Shown here: in pieces, positions 7,446-15,773 of the stretch
Position numbering within the stretch: position 1 is the stretch's first letter
Layout: every line of letters starts with the position of its first letter
Origin: Fibrobacter succinogenes
GTDB taxonomy: Bacteria > Fibrobacterota > Fibrobacteria > Fibrobacterales > Fibrobacteraceae
Length of the DNA: 64,000 nt
Assembly (NCBI GenBank): GCA_902800345.1
Contig: CADCDO010000020.1
Coordinates: 26,233 to 90,232, forward strand
Reading direction: 5' to 3'
Program-made: the position numbers and the translations under genes
The notes under the pieces: generated by a model
Database searches by the model: none
Told to the model about the DNA's origin: nothing
Seen by the model: the letters and a program-made list of their open reading frames with translations, nothing else

Positions 7446-8959
7446 TATTTTGCTAGCAATGCGAAGGGTTCGGCGTCGGTGATGCGGACGCGCAACATTT
7501 GCCCGGCAGGGAATGTACCCTGTAAGGCGACGGGGCGGTAGGCTATGTTGCGTGCGATGGTTGTTCCGTTGCGGTAACCCGGCTTTTCTGTGATTACGGT
7601 GCACTCGTCGCCAATCCATTTGCGGTTATTTTCGAGCGCAATTTGTTGGAACGCTTCGGCGAGAATCGCGGAACGTTCATGTTTGATGGTATCGGGGACT
7701 GCTTCTGCGGTAGATTCGAGTCGTGCGGCGACGGTACCGGGGCGTGCGACGAATCGCGTGATGTTGCAGACTGTCGGGCGTGTTTCTTTCAGGAGTTCTA
7801 GCGTTTCGTTGAAGTCCGCTGCGGTTTCGCCGGGATAGCCTACGATAAGGTCCGTGCTGAGAGTGAATTTGTCGAAACGTTCGGTGAATGCGTGGGCGAG
7901 GGTTGCGTAGTCGCGTGCGGTGTGGCGACGGTTCATGGCTTTGAGCACGTTTTCGCTTCCGCTCTGGACCGGAATGTGAATAAACTTGTAAATGCGTTCA
8001 TCCGTAAAGCAGTCGAGCAGCGCTTCTTGATAGCCGAGAACGTGTCGCGGATTACCCATGCCGAGACGGATGCGGTATTTGCCGCTCACGTGCGAGAGAA
8101 TTCTCTGCGTGAGTTCGGCGAGGTTTGTGCCGATGTCAAAACCGTAACAGGCGCAGTCCTGGCCGGTGAGCTGGATTTCGAGGCAACCGTCATCGACGAA
8201 CGCTTGGACTTGATCAACGATAACGTTCGGCGCAAAGCTGTGGAGTCTGCCTTTGACGAGATGTGTGCTGCAGAAGGCGCAGGCGTCCAGACAGCCCTCT
8301 TCGATGTTCACGATGCCGATGTAGGGCGATTCGCGAAGGACGGTTCGCGGACTTTCATTGTAATTGTAAATGCTATCATCGCGGTCGAATGTGGGCGCGG
8401 GAGTCTCGTTGAGTTTACGAGACATTATGTTTCCCCTATGCGTCGCTTCGGAGATGACAGGCTTCGAAGATGACGGGGGTGGTGATATTGTCGGGCTTGT
8501 GGGGGAGTGCATCGAAAATTCGAGTTCTTTCAAACTCGTGAATTGCACCTGGGGGACTGCTCGAATAGCTTCTTCACGAAAGTCTTTAGGGGCACAGCCC
8601 GTGATATAAACGGGAACATTCGGGTATGTGCTGGCAACTTTGCGCAAGAGTTTCATTGCACCCATGTTTCCCTTGACCGTGCATACGTTCAGGTAAAATG
8701 CTTCGGGCACGGAATTTGCAACGTGTCTTGCAACATGTTCAGTAACGTCTTCTGCAACATGTTCTGTAACGTCTTCAGCAATGTGCTCGGCATTGTTTTC
8801 TGCGATGTTCTTCGTATCAGAATTTACGTGCTCGATTAAGTTGTTCGCTCTTGGCTCAGGAAACGTAAACGCTACTTCGGATTTTTGGGAGAGTATGCGT
8901 GCAATTTTTTCGCCTTCGCCGAAGTTCGCTGCACATCCTTGGCTTAAGACTACTATCAT
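7445..8959 (-). CDS. MiaB-like radical SAM tRNA methylthiotransferase, archaeal/eukaryotic type
   Basis: Probable enzyme adding a methylthio group to threonylcarbamoyl-adenosine 37 of tRNA. The 504-residue form starting at 8959 overlaps the upstream gene's stop as ATGA, and the UPF0004 Cys9 falls where expected. The other UPF0004 cysteines are Cys93 (NVCTVKG) and Cys122 (TGCAPK). The radical SAM motif CLDACAFC is at 223-230, with LTGQDCACYG after it and a C-terminal TRAM domain. The Gln-Asp-x-x-x-Tyr-Gly segment resembles e-MtaB/CDKAL1 more than bacterial MiaB or MtaB. Odd: residues about 50-82 are an inserted repeat (AEDVTEHV units), and about 150-195 form a second Pro/Ser-rich insert. It is the last gene of the yajC operon. 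Confidence 0.8.
   Translation of the reverse strand: MIVVLSQGCAANFGEGEKIARILSQKSEVAFTFPEPRANNLIEHVNSDTKNIAENNAEHIAEDVTEHVAEDVTEHVARHVANSVPEAFYLNVCTVKGNMGAMKLLRKVASTYPNVPVYITGCAPKDFREEAIRAVPQVQFTSLKELEFSMHSPTSPTISPPPSSSKPVISEATHRGNIMSRKLNETPAPTFDRDDSIYNYNESPRTVLRESPYIGIVNIEEGCLDACAFCSTHLVKGRLHSFAPNVIVDQVQAFVDDGCLEIQLTGQDCACYGFDIGTNLAELTQRILSHVSGKYRIRLGMGNPRHVLGYQEALLDCFTDERIYKFIHIPVQSGSENVLKAMNRRHTARDYATLAHAFTERFDKFTLSTDLIVGYPGETAADFNETLELLKETRPTVCNITRFVARPGTVAARLESTAEAVPDTIKHERSAILAEAFQQIALENNRKWIGDECTVITEKPGYRNGTTIARNIAYRPVALQGTFPAGQMLRVRITDAEPFALLAK
8732..8803. repeat. 24-bp tandem repeat inside the MiaB-like gene
   Basis: Three imperfect 24-bp units at 8732, 8756 and 8780, starting AACATGTTCAGTAACGTC, AACATGTTCTGTAACGTC and AATGTGCTCGGCATTGTT. 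Half-units flank them. Each unit encodes eight residues of the AEDVTEHV type, so copy-number change keeps the frame. Confidence 0.8.
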
Positions 8960-10200
8960 CTTGTGAATTTTTCCAGCGTGATGCCAGGATAATAGTGCGT
9001 TAGAATTTGTATGTAGCTTTGCCCTGCTTGTGCGCGAGCTCGGGCCCCCATTTGGCATAGCCCGACTCCGTGGCCGAAGCCTTTGCCTTTGAAAATCCAT
9101 TTGTCGCCGCTTTGACTGATGCGGAAAAAGCAGGAAGGGAGGATTGTTCCGCCGCGTTTGAACAGCCAACGAATTTTATCTGCTTTACACGTGAACGTTC
9201 CGTTGTTTGTAACAATTTCGAGCGTATGAATGCGGCCGCTCTTGAGCGTGTCTAGAATGTGCATCGCCTTGACGCTCGAAAAACTGGGTACGTTTGCCTT
9301 GGCTTCCTTGGCGTTTATCTGGAATAAATCGCGGAGTTCGTCTTCGTCAAATTCGCGGACCCATTCGGTATAGTTTGATTCTTTGCACCAGGGCGTTCCA
9401 TCGGGGCGGAGGTCTGGCTTGCTCTTGAGATAAGGATGGTCGGGACGGCCCCATGTGGCAACGCCTTCGGTTTGCCCGCCGCAAGTCGAGTGGTAATAGG
9501 CCGTGATGAATTCGCCATTGTAGGTCATCACGACGCCTTCGGTTTCGCGGACGGCCCTGTCCGTAACGTCGGAGGCACTTTGCAATCCCTTGTAGACCTG
9601 ATCGCGAGTGTCGGCGTAAATGTCAAAACCGTGTGAATGGCGACTCCCGAAATGCTTGTACGCATATGTACGTGCGGCAACGGCCTGGGCCTTGAGAGCT
9701 TCGAATTTCGATTCGTCGAGTCTGCCTATTTCGTAAGGGACTACGCCACGCAAGTAATTTTCTATGTCGATGACGTTAATCGCATTTAGCTTGTTCCCGC
9801 TGGCGCTGATGACAAATTCACCTTCGTAGCAGGCTTTGTTGAGAGACGCTTTGTCTGTAGCGATGGCTATACATCCGTCAATCGTTTTGAAAACGCGTCG
9901 GTCTGCGGTTTGCTGGCGTTTGCCTTTTGTCTTGATTTTTAGTTTTCCACGCGATGCGGTAATGTGCATCTCTTCGTTTTTTTGACGAACGAAAATGTTC
10001 GGAACGCCAATAAATACGCCCACTTGGATGGGACGATCGAGATCGTGGGAAATCTTTTGGGGGACAATAGCCTGCTCGGATACGTTGCTTGCCTCAATAG
10101 GGCTGTAATCGTCTTCTTCGGCCGCAAAAGATGGGGTCGGGAAGGCGAGTGTCGCCAGTGATAAAATGGCGAATGCGGAAAGTATCTGGAGCAGGCGCAT
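8956..10200 (-). CDS. SpoIID/LytB-domain protein
   Basis: 414 residues with signal peptide (MRLLQILSAFAILSLATLAF, cleavage near PSFA-AEE). The SpoIID/LytB domain is seen as YLRGVVPYEIG, then ALKAQAVAARTYAY, YHSTCGGQTEG and, near the C-terminus, GKGFGHGVGLCQMGARARA. Family members act on peptidoglycan: SpoIID cleaves glycan strands and LytB enhances an amidase. As this organism is not known to sporulate, a role in cell-wall turnover or division is inferred. The gene starts 5 bases after def and its stop overlaps the next start (ATGA), so translation is probably coupled. Confidence 0.85.
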   Translation of the reverse strand: MRLLQILSAFAILSLATLAFPTPSFAAEEDDYSPIEASNVSEQAIVPQKISHDLDRPIQVGVFIGVPNIFVRQKNEEMHITASRGKLKIKTKGKRQQTADRRVFKTIDGCIAIATDKASLNKACYEGEFVISASGNKLNAINVIDIENYLRGVVPYEIGRLDESKFEALKAQAVAARTYAYKHFGSRHSHGFDIYADTRDQVYKGLQSASDVTDRAVRETEGVVMTYNGEFITAYYHSTCGGQTEGVATWGRPDHPYLKSKPDLRPDGTPWCKESNYTEWVREFDEDELRDLFQINAKEAKANVPSFSSVKAMHILDTLKSGRIHTLEIVTNNGTFTCKADKIRWLFKRGGTILPSCFFRISQSGDKWIFKGKGFGHGVGLCQMGARARAQAGQSYIQILTHYYPGITLEKFTR

Positions 10201-10205
10201 GAACC

Positions 10206-10745
10206 CTATTTTTTCTTGAGTTTCGCTTGAGTGTCTTTTGCCATCTTGCGGAGCTTGGACTGGTTCAGCGTGCGGTCCGATGTCGAAATTTTATCGACAA
10301 AGAGGTCGCCGTTCAGATGGTCGCACTCGTGCTGGATGCAACGGGCGAACAGACCTTCGCAGTTGTGGATTTCCTGCGCTTCTCCGTTGATGTCGAAAAA
10401 TCGCACTGCCACTTTGTCGGGGCGGACGACGTTGCAGAAAATATCCGGTAGCGAGAGGCAACCTTCTTCGTAATCGGTGGGCTTTGCATCCGGTTCGGCT
10501 TCCCATTCCGGGTTGAACATGATGTGCGGGCGCGGTTCTTCTTCGTCCGGGATAGCGGTGTCTATGACCACGAGCCTGATGTTCTTGCCAATTTGCGGAG
10601 CGGCAAGTCCGCAGCCCGGAGCGTCGTACATGGTTTCGAGCATGTCTCTAGCCAGTTGGCGGAGTTCCGGCGTAATTTCGGTAATGGGTTCGCACTTTTT
10701 GCGAAGGACCGGGTCACCGTAAATTTTGATGGGGAGAATGGCCAT
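10206..10745 (-). CDS. def: Peptide deformylase
   Basis: 179 residues. Removes the formyl group from N-terminal methionine of new proteins, using a bound Fe2+ or similar metal. All three family motifs are present: GCGLAAPQIG (motif 1, near residue 43-52), EEGCLSLP (motif 2, with the metal-binding Cys) and QHECDHLNG (motif 3, HExxH). The C-terminal Lys-rich tail (KKK) is short. It lies two bases after yajC and five before the SpoIID-like gene, clearly in one operon. Confidence 0.97.
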   Translation of the reverse strand: MAILPIKIYGDPVLRKKCEPITEITPELRQLARDMLETMYDAPGCGLAAPQIGKNIRLVVIDTAIPDEEEPRPHIMFNPEWEAEPDAKPTDYEEGCLSLPDIFCNVVRPDKVAVRFFDINGEAQEIHNCEGLFARCIQHECDHLNGDLFVDKISTSDRTLNQSKLRKMAKDTQAKLKKK

Positions 10746-10747
10746 GA

Positions 10748-11110
10748 TTACTTCTTTTCTTCGACCTTGGCGGACGTGTCGTTGTTGATGACGCGGAGAA
10801 TGGCAGCCTTTTCGAATTCGATGGTGGAGGTGCCGGTGCGGAGCGTGATGATGTTTTCTTCCATGTTGGCGATGGTGCCGATGATGCCTGCGGCGGTCAT
10901 GACCTTGTCACCCTTCTTGAGCTGCTTGCGCATTTCGTCCATCTGCTTCATTTCCTTCTGCTTCGGGCGGATGAAGAAAAGCCACATCACGACGAAGAGA
11001 AGAATGAGCGGGAGGAAGCTAGCGAGAGCACCCGGCTGTTCCGGCTGGGCGGCATCCTGTGCAAAAGCGGCGATGGAGGAAAGAGTCACGATAAGTGCAG
11101 AGAGTTTCAT
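10748..11110 (-). CDS. yajC: Preprotein translocase accessory subunit YajC
   Basis: 120 residues, a membrane partner of SecDF in protein export. The N-terminus looks like a cleavable or extra hydrophobic segment (MKLSALIVTLSSIAAFAQ). The family's single helix follows (FLPLILLFVVMWLFFIRPKQ) and then the soluble part QKKGDKVMTAAGIIG-like. First gene of the yajC-def-SpoIID-MiaB-like operon. A TATATTTT box, close to the FCB-type minus-7 element, lies at 11145-11152 on this strand, 35 bases upstream of the ATG. Confidence 0.93.
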   Translation of the reverse strand: MKLSALIVTLSSIAAFAQDAAQPEQPGALASFLPLILLFVVMWLFFIRPKQKEMKQMDEMRKQLKKGDKVMTAAGIIGTIANMEENIITLRTGTSTIEFEKAAILRVINNDTSAKVEEKK

Positions 11111-11144
11111 AATAAACCTTTTTGGGGGTGAATGTGTTACGCTT

Positions 11145-11152
11145 AAAATATA
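11145..11152 (-). promoter_or_regulatory. Possible minus-7 box of the yajC operon
   Basis: Minus-strand TATATTTT, one base from the Bacteroidetes consensus TAnnTTTG. No TTTG is seen at the usual spacing, so support is modest. Confidence 0.4.
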
Positions 11153-11219
11153 GAAAAAAGGTTAGGTATGAGCACGCTCGTGAACTCGCTTTGGGGTCGC
11201 TTTGCTCTGGGCCCGCTTT

Positions 11220-11340
11220 GCTCTGAACTTTGCCATAGCTCATACCCCATGGTTCGACACGCTCATCAACCTTAGCCGAGCCCATACCCCATACCTTCAC
11301 TGGATTCTTCACTCCACTTCGTTCCGTTCAGAATGACGTT
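11220..11340. repeat. Mosaic of dispersed repeat modules
   Basis: The gene-free stretch 11153-11490 contains CATAGCTCATACCCCATGG and GCCCATACCCCATACC (related to the tilS inserts). It also holds a CACTGGATTCTTCACTCC...CAGAATGACG module (a degenerate relative of the GTCATCCTGAGCG...GGATCCAG element) and then heptad-period sequence. No gene is seen. Confidence 0.5.
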
Positions 11341-11400
11341 TAAAGCGTTGAACGCTCGTGGTCGCGGCCCTCTTCCTACTGTCTACTTCCTACTGCCTAC

Positions 11401-11505
11401 TAACCACTAACCACCAACCACTAACCACTAACCACTAACCACTAACCACTAACCACTAACCACCAACCACTAACCACCAACCACTAACCACTAACCACTA
11501 ACCAC
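11401..11505. repeat. Tandem heptanucleotide array (TAACCAC x15)
   Basis: Fifteen consecutive 7-bp units, twelve TAACCAC and three CAACCAC (units 3, 10, 12), with no indel. It is preceded by TACTGTC TACTTCC TACTGCC, also in 7-base units. The stop codon of the minus-strand cNMP-domain gene lies inside it at 11491-11493. Confidence 0.97.
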
Positions 11506-12432
11506 TAACTTCTTGTCCAGCTGCGGGTAGATGCGGTTGAGTTCGAGCAAATTCAGAAGCCTGTCGAAGTCACCGGAAAACTTTTCGATGAATTCCAGTC
11601 CGGGGAGGGCGTTGATTTTTGTGGATGTCTTGGGGGAGGCTTGAAGAAGCCTTTTTTGCAGGAGAGTTTCAAGACTCCGCAAGGTAAGCGTCATTCCGTG
11701 CATGGAAAGCTTTGTCTGGACGGCAAGATCGGTCGTTGTCACGGCGATATGTCCGCTCGGCTGGAGTTCTCCTTTTTCTCTTGCGGTCTTGATGAATGCG
11801 GTGAGTATAGCCTGTTCGGTGAGCGATAGAATGTAGTGCGAAGAATTCTTGTAAATAGCCCGGAGCCGGAGCGTATCGTAAAGTAACTTGATGAGCGTCT
11901 CGTTTTCGATGGTGAGCGATTCGGCCTGCAAGCGGATGAGCCTAAAGTCCTGCAAGATGAGCAGTTGCTTGTATGTCTCCAGTGAGGACAAATTCGAGAA
12001 ATTTTTGAGTTCGTTCTTGATGGTATTAAGTTTTATTAATTTATCGTCAGACTTGGCGAGGATGAACAAAAGTGACGGAAATGTTGTGATGAATTCACTC
12101 TTGCGCTTGTTTTCTTTGGCGATGTGGTTGCGCTGCGTCAAAAACGAAAGGACGGATTTCATCCAAATGGGCTGTTCCGCCATCGTTTCCTGGAATAACG
12201 TTTGCGGAATGACTTCGATTTCGCAGTCTTCTTCGGCGCGTACCGTGTATTCCTGAGGTTCCCCTTCGACAAGGCTGAGTTCGCCGAACGTGGAGCCCGG
12301 CCCAAGATTCCTCGTCTGGATCTCGTTCTGCTCGTCCTTGAATGTGGCGACGAGTGTTCCCTTCTTGACGATGTAGAACGAGTGGGTGTTGTCTCCCTGC
12401 ATGCAAAGATTTTTTCCGGCAGCAATATTCAT
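11491..12432 (-). CDS. Cyclic-nucleotide-binding-domain protein
   Basis: 313 residues. The N-terminal 120 residues form a Crp-type jelly-roll: FYIVKKGTLVATF, GPGSTFGELSLVEGEPQEYTV and then the ECEIEVI-like strand. The ligand-binding Arg of cAMP-type domains (PRxA) is replaced by QEYT, so the ligand may differ or be absent. The remainder is helical; no clear HTH is recognised. The last residues (LVVSG) are encoded by the TAACCAC heptad array. The start codon overlaps the stop of the upstream paralogue (TGATG). Tail of the rpsP operon; role unknown. Confidence 0.75.
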   Translation of the reverse strand: MNIAAGKNLCMQGDNTHSFYIVKKGTLVATFKDEQNEIQTRNLGPGSTFGELSLVEGEPQEYTVRAEEDCEIEVIPQTLFQETMAEQPIWMKSVLSFLTQRNHIAKENKRKSEFITTFPSLLFILAKSDDKLIKLNTIKNELKNFSNLSSLETYKQLLILQDFRLIRLQAESLTIENETLIKLLYDTLRLRAIYKNSSHYILSLTEQAILTAFIKTAREKGELQPSGHIAVTTTDLAVQTKLSMHGMTLTLRSLETLLQKRLLQASPKTSTKINALPGLEFIEKFSGDFDRLLNLLELNRIYPQLDKKLVVSG

Positions 12433-13337
12433 CAGACCGTCCCCTTGATGTTTTGTTCGTACTTCAAAGCGGCTTCAAAATAGTTTATCTTTTCTAGATC
12501 AAGAGAGAGAAGGTGATTTCCCCTTTCGACAAACCACTCGAATTGCAGTATCTGGAGCCAGTCCGCGACACTAATTTCGAAATTGCGTTCCTTGAAAAAG
12601 GCCATCCAGGCTGTTGCATCCTTGGAGGTTCCGTTTTCAAGAGTCGAAAGCAACACGAGAATTCTTTTCTGCTGGAGCGTGAGATTGAACGGATGCCAGG
12701 GCTTGTTTGAATCTTTCGCCTTCTGGTAGTCGGAGAATATTTGGAGAATTTCGGGATTGGGGATGGTGAGGCAGGAGTTGTCGCCGCAGAATACAACCAG
12801 TTTGCGGCGTACTAGAGTCTTCAAGGCTTCTGATGCCGTTGGCAGGGGAGTCTTGGTCAACCACGAAAATTCCTGAAGCAGCGCTTTTGTCTGTAGATAT
12901 TCGTCCTTTTTGTAGAACTTGCAGAACGAGGCGAGACTGGCGAGGGGATTGTTCGTCTTTGCGGAACGGATGGATTCGTTTATTTTGCGAGTCCGTGTCG
13001 AAATCGCCTTGATGACGGCAAGAAGCCAGACGGGGAGGCTCTTGAGTTCCGATTCCATGCATTCGTCGTTGATGACGGTGATGACGGAATCGACTGTCGC
13101 CTGGTATATGTAGCGGATGCTTTCGCGTTCAAGCAGGGCACCTACACCGACGAGATTTCCTGGTCGAATTCTGAAAATAACCTTGTTGTTGGACTTCGGG
13201 TCGAGTGCGACAAGCTCACCCTCGTTCAAGAGGATGATTTTTTTGTCTTTGTCCTCGGGAGAGGATACAACAAAACCCGCCTTCACGCGAAGTTGCGTGG
13301 GCGGGATAATTGTTTTTCGGGAATCCCGCGTAACCAT
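12432..13337 (-). CDS. Divergent cNMP-binding-like protein
   Basis: 301 residues and similar in layout to the following gene, with which it overlaps by one base. The N-terminus reads like a degenerate jelly-roll (IILLNEGELVALD, FRIRPGNLVGVGALLERES, then VDSVITVI), followed by about 180 helical residues. The phosphate-binding cassette is poorly conserved. The pair probably forms a hetero-oligomer or arose by duplication (inference). It starts 29 bases after rplS, so it shares the ribosomal/tRNA modification transcript, which is unusual company. Confidence 0.6.
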   Translation of the reverse strand: MVTRDSRKTIIPPTQLRVKAGFVVSSPEDKDKKIILLNEGELVALDPKSNNKVIFRIRPGNLVGVGALLERESIRYIYQATVDSVITVINDECMESELKSLPVWLLAVIKAISTRTRKINESIRSAKTNNPLASLASFCKFYKKDEYLQTKALLQEFSWLTKTPLPTASEALKTLVRRKLVVFCGDNSCLTIPNPEILQIFSDYQKAKDSNKPWHPFNLTLQQKRILVLLSTLENGTSKDATAWMAFFKERNFEISVADWLQILQFEWFVERGNHLLSLDLEKINYFEAALKYEQNIKGTV

Positions 13338-13366
13338 CGGGAATTACCGCCTTGAAGTCCGGCCGA

Positions 13367-13714
13367 TTAAGCCTGACGTTCTTCGATACGTGCAGCCTTA
13401 CCGCGGAGGTCGCGCATGTAGTAAATGCGAGCCTGGTGAACCTTGCCGGAGCGTTCGACAACGATGGAGTCGATGCGCGGGGAGTTGACTGGGAAGATAC
13501 GTTCGACAGCGACAGAGCCGGACATCTTGCGGACAGTGATGGACTTGCCGATGCCGGAGTTCTTCTGCTGAATAACGACGCCCTTGAACGGCTGGATACG
13601 TTCCTTGGTACCTTCGATAACCTTAACGTTAACGGTAACGGTATCGCCAGCGCGGAATGCCGGAAGGTCGGTCTTCAAATTTTCATTCTGGATTGCTTCA
13701 ATGTTCAGGGACAT
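13367..13714 (-). CDS. rplS: 50S ribosomal protein L19
   Basis: 115 residues from the ATG at 13714, which has GAGG upstream; an alternative upstream start would add ten residues. Family hallmarks: [46 protein letters not shown] and the C-terminal [16 protein letters not shown]. It lies at the 30S-50S interface in the ribosome. It is the fourth gene of rpsP-rimM-trmD-rplS. A TACATTTG sequence inside the 3' end of trmD (13742-13749) could act as an internal promoter but may be chance. Confidence 0.97.
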   Translation of the reverse strand: MSLNIEAIQNENLKTDLPAFRAGDTVTVNVKVIEGTKERIQPFKGVVIQQKNSGIGKSITVRKMSGSVAVERIFPVNSPRIDSIVVERSGKVHQARIYYMRDLRGKAARIEERQA

Positions 13715-13730
13715 AATGTGTACCTCGTTA

Positions 13731-14435
13731 TTATTTGTCGCCAAATGTAGTATTTATTTCAAGATTTTTAAAGATGTCGGGACGTCTTTCTTTCGTTCTT
13801 TTTAACGATTCTTGGCGTCTCCACTCTGAAATGTTCTTGTGATGACCGGAAAGTAGCACTTCGGGCACCTTTTTCCCTTCGAATTCTTCGGGTCGGGTAT
13901 AGACTGGCCAGCCCAAAACGCCCTGTGCAAAGGAGTCGGTTTCGCCGGATTCCTTGTGACCCAGAGCGCCGTCCAGCAGCCGCACAACGGCGTCCGTGAC
14001 GAGCATTGCCGGAAGTTCGCCTCCGCTCACGACAAAGTCGCCGATGGAAATTTCCATGTCGACCTCGGTCTCACGGATTCGGTCATCGATTCCCTTGTAA
14101 TGTCCGCAGACAAGTACAAGGTGGTTTTCTTGTGAAAGTTCTTTCGCTATCTTGTGCGTGAACGGGACGCCGTCAGCCGTGAGGTAGATGACCTTGCCGC
14201 CGTCTTCCTTGACTCCCGTGCTGCGAATCGCCTTGGCGAGCGGTTCGGGACGGAGGACCATACCCGGTTCGCCACCGTAAGGGACGTCATCGACTTGCCC
14301 GTAATCGTTGATGGCAAAATCCCGCAGATAGACTGTGTTGAACTCGAACAAGCCTTTTGCCTGGGCGCGGCCCATGATTGAACTCTTCATCGGCGCGAAC
14401 ATTTCGGGGAAGATGGTGATGCAGTCGATCTTCAT
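13731..14435 (-). CDS. trmD: tRNA (guanine-37-N1)-methyltransferase
   Basis: 234 residues. Methylates G37 next to the anticodon using S-adenosylmethionine, which prevents frameshifting. SPOUT trefoil-knot features are evident: [15 protein letters not shown] at the start, [24 protein letters not shown] and then [16 protein letters not shown]. The start at 14435 was chosen because GGAGG lies just upstream and the ATG overlaps the rimM stop as ATGA. The frame is open five codons further. Confidence 0.97.
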   Translation of the reverse strand: MKIDCITIFPEMFAPMKSSIMGRAQAKGLFEFNTVYLRDFAINDYGQVDDVPYGGEPGMVLRPEPLAKAIRSTGVKEDGGKVIYLTADGVPFTHKIAKELSQENHLVLVCGHYKGIDDRIRETEVDMEISIGDFVVSGGELPAMLVTDAVVRLLDGALGHKESGETDSFAQGVLGWPVYTRPEEFEGKKVPEVLLSGHHKNISEWRRQESLKRTKERRPDIFKNLEINTTFGDK

Positions 14436-14989
14436 CGTTCCTCCGGGCAAACGGATTTCAGATAGTCGCTGTCACAAACAATGAACTTTTCTTCGTCGTT
14501 GATTTCCTTGACGCAGTCGTCAATCCAGGGGGCGAGGACGGACTTGCTGCTGAATTCGGATTGCACCGCAAGGTCGAACTTGATGAGGAACGCATCGACC
14601 GTCATCAGTTCTTGCACTTCGAGGACTTCTCCGACGTCGCGACCGTCTTCGGTGTGGACGCGGAAACCTTCCAAATCGTCAAGATAGTATTCGCCTTCGG
14701 GGAGCGGTAGACGTTCCGATTCGGGAATCATGACGTCCCCATTGACTAGCGGAGCCAGCGATTCCGGGGTGTCGAAACCCTTGAATTTCAAAAGCCAGAG
14801 GTTGTTCGCCTGCTTGGCGTCTTCGAGGGTGAGTTCCAAAATCTCGCCGTTCTTCTTTTGAACACGCACGTCCTTGAGGCTGTTGCAGCGCGTCAAGTCG
14901 TGGGTCAGGGGCATCGCTTTGATGTACCCTTTGACGCCATGCGCACGCATGAGCTGGCAGACGGAGATGTATTCTTGAGAATCGGGCAT
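14432..14989 (-). CDS. rimM: 16S rRNA processing protein RimM
   Basis: 185 residues. Helps mature the 30S head and binds S19. It has the N-terminal RimM barrel (VCQLMRAHGVKGYIKAMPLT) and the PRC-type C-terminal half (YYLDDLEGFRVHTEDGRDVG then DAFLIKF). Translationally coupled to trmD. It is separated from rpsP by a terminator-like hairpin and a heptad array, so it may have a separate or attenuated transcript. Confidence 0.93.
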   Translation of the reverse strand: MPDSQEYISVCQLMRAHGVKGYIKAMPLTHDLTRCNSLKDVRVQKKNGEILELTLEDAKQANNLWLLKFKGFDTPESLAPLVNGDVMIPESERLPLPEGEYYLDDLEGFRVHTEDGRDVGEVLEVQELMTVDAFLIKFDLAVQSEFSSKSVLAPWIDDCVKEINDEEKFIVCDSDYLKSVCPEER

Positions 14990-14992
14990 GTT

Positions 14993-15034
14993 AATTCGGA
15001 ATTAGGTGTTCGGAATTAGGAATTTGGAGCTTGG
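14993..15034. repeat. Heptad array, six units
   Basis: AATTCGG AATTAGG, TGTTCGG AATTAGG and AATTTGG AGCTTGG in perfect 7-base register, between the rimM start and the rpsP terminator. Confidence 0.7.
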
Positions 15035-15064
15035 ACGAGAGGGGAAGTTGTTGCTTGTTGCTAA

Positions 15065-15096
15065 AGAAAAAAGTCCCGTGCATGCGGCACGAGACT
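15065..15096 (-). terminator. Terminator or attenuator between rpsP and rimM
   Basis: On the minus strand GTCTCGTGC (15095-15087) pairs with GCACGGGAC (15081-15073), followed by TTTTTTC. It lies inside what is usually a continuous operon, so it may set rpsP expression higher than rimM-trmD. Confidence 0.75.
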
Positions 15097-15113
15097 CTTT
15101 GTTAAAGGCGTGA

Positions 15114-15524
15114 TTAAGCCTGGGCGTCTGCGGCCGGAGCTTCAGCAGCTTCCTTGGCAGCCTTTTCAGCTTCAAGACGAGCCTGAGCCTTCGGGCTCAA
15201 CTTTCTCTTCTTGGACTTGATTTCACGAGCGACCGGAGCCTTGCCTTCGATGGAGCGGTTGGCCTTGAGTTCGTTGAACAAGTCGGAGATGCCGACCTTC
15301 TTGAGGAGGGACTTGACGGTGTCAGACGGCTGAGCACCGACGGAGAGCCACTTGAGGACCTTTTCCTGTTCGAAGCGGATTTCCGGCTGCTTGAGGTTCG
15401 GGTTGAAGAAGCCGACCTGTTCGATAAAGCTATCGTCGCGAGCCTTGCGGTTGTCGATGACGACGACGCGGTAAATTGGGTTGTGACGCTTGCCGAAGCG
15501 GGCGAGACGGATAACAGTTGCCAT
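15114..15524 (-). CDS. rpsP: 30S ribosomal protein S16
   Basis: 136 residues. The core is typical: VIRLARFGKRHNPIYRVVV, DNRKARDDSFIEQVGFFNP and WLSVGAQPSDTVKSLLKK. A Lys/Ala-rich C-terminal extension of about 50 residues (KSKKRKLSPKAQARLEAEK then AAEAPAADAQA) makes it longer than the usual 80-90. First gene of rpsP-rimM-trmD-rplS. A clear FCB-type promoter lies about 56 bases upstream. Confidence 0.97.
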   Translation of the reverse strand: MATVIRLARFGKRHNPIYRVVVIDNRKARDDSFIEQVGFFNPNLKQPEIRFEQEKVLKWLSVGAQPSDTVKSLLKKVGISDLFNELKANRSIEGKAPVAREIKSKKRKLSPKAQARLEAEKAAKEAAEAPAADAQA

Positions 15525-15579
15525 TTTATACCTCTTTATGGGGTTTCCCGAAATTTCGGGGTTTTTGTTCTTTTGAAGC

Positions 15580-15610
15580 CAAATATAGTAAACTTGCTTT
15601 TGTGTGTAAA
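15580..15610 (-). promoter_or_regulatory. FCB-type promoter of rpsP
   Basis: Minus strand: TTTA, a 19-base spacer, then TATATTTG (15587-15580). This is one mismatch from the Bacteroidetes consensus TTTG-N19-TAnnTTTG. It fits a vegetative promoter for the ribosomal operon. Confidence 0.55.
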
Positions 15611-15773
15611 GGACGGCAATGAAAAAAAATCCGTCATTTACTTATAAAGTAATTTAATTGACGGCGAAAAATTGTTGTTTTGAAGAAAAAAATATGAAAA
15701 AACGCCCAAATTTGAATAAAAAGGGCGTTTTGTGTAATTGTATTATTCTGACAATAGTGGCAGGGCTATCATT

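Noticed and set aside
11401..11505. CRISPR array
   Set aside because: Units are contiguous 7-mers without spacers; this is a simple tandem repeat.
13742..13749. Internal promoter (TACATTTG) for rplS
   Set aside because: It matches TAnnTTTG but lies in trmD coding sequence, has no minus-33 partner and may be chance. Not listed as a feature.
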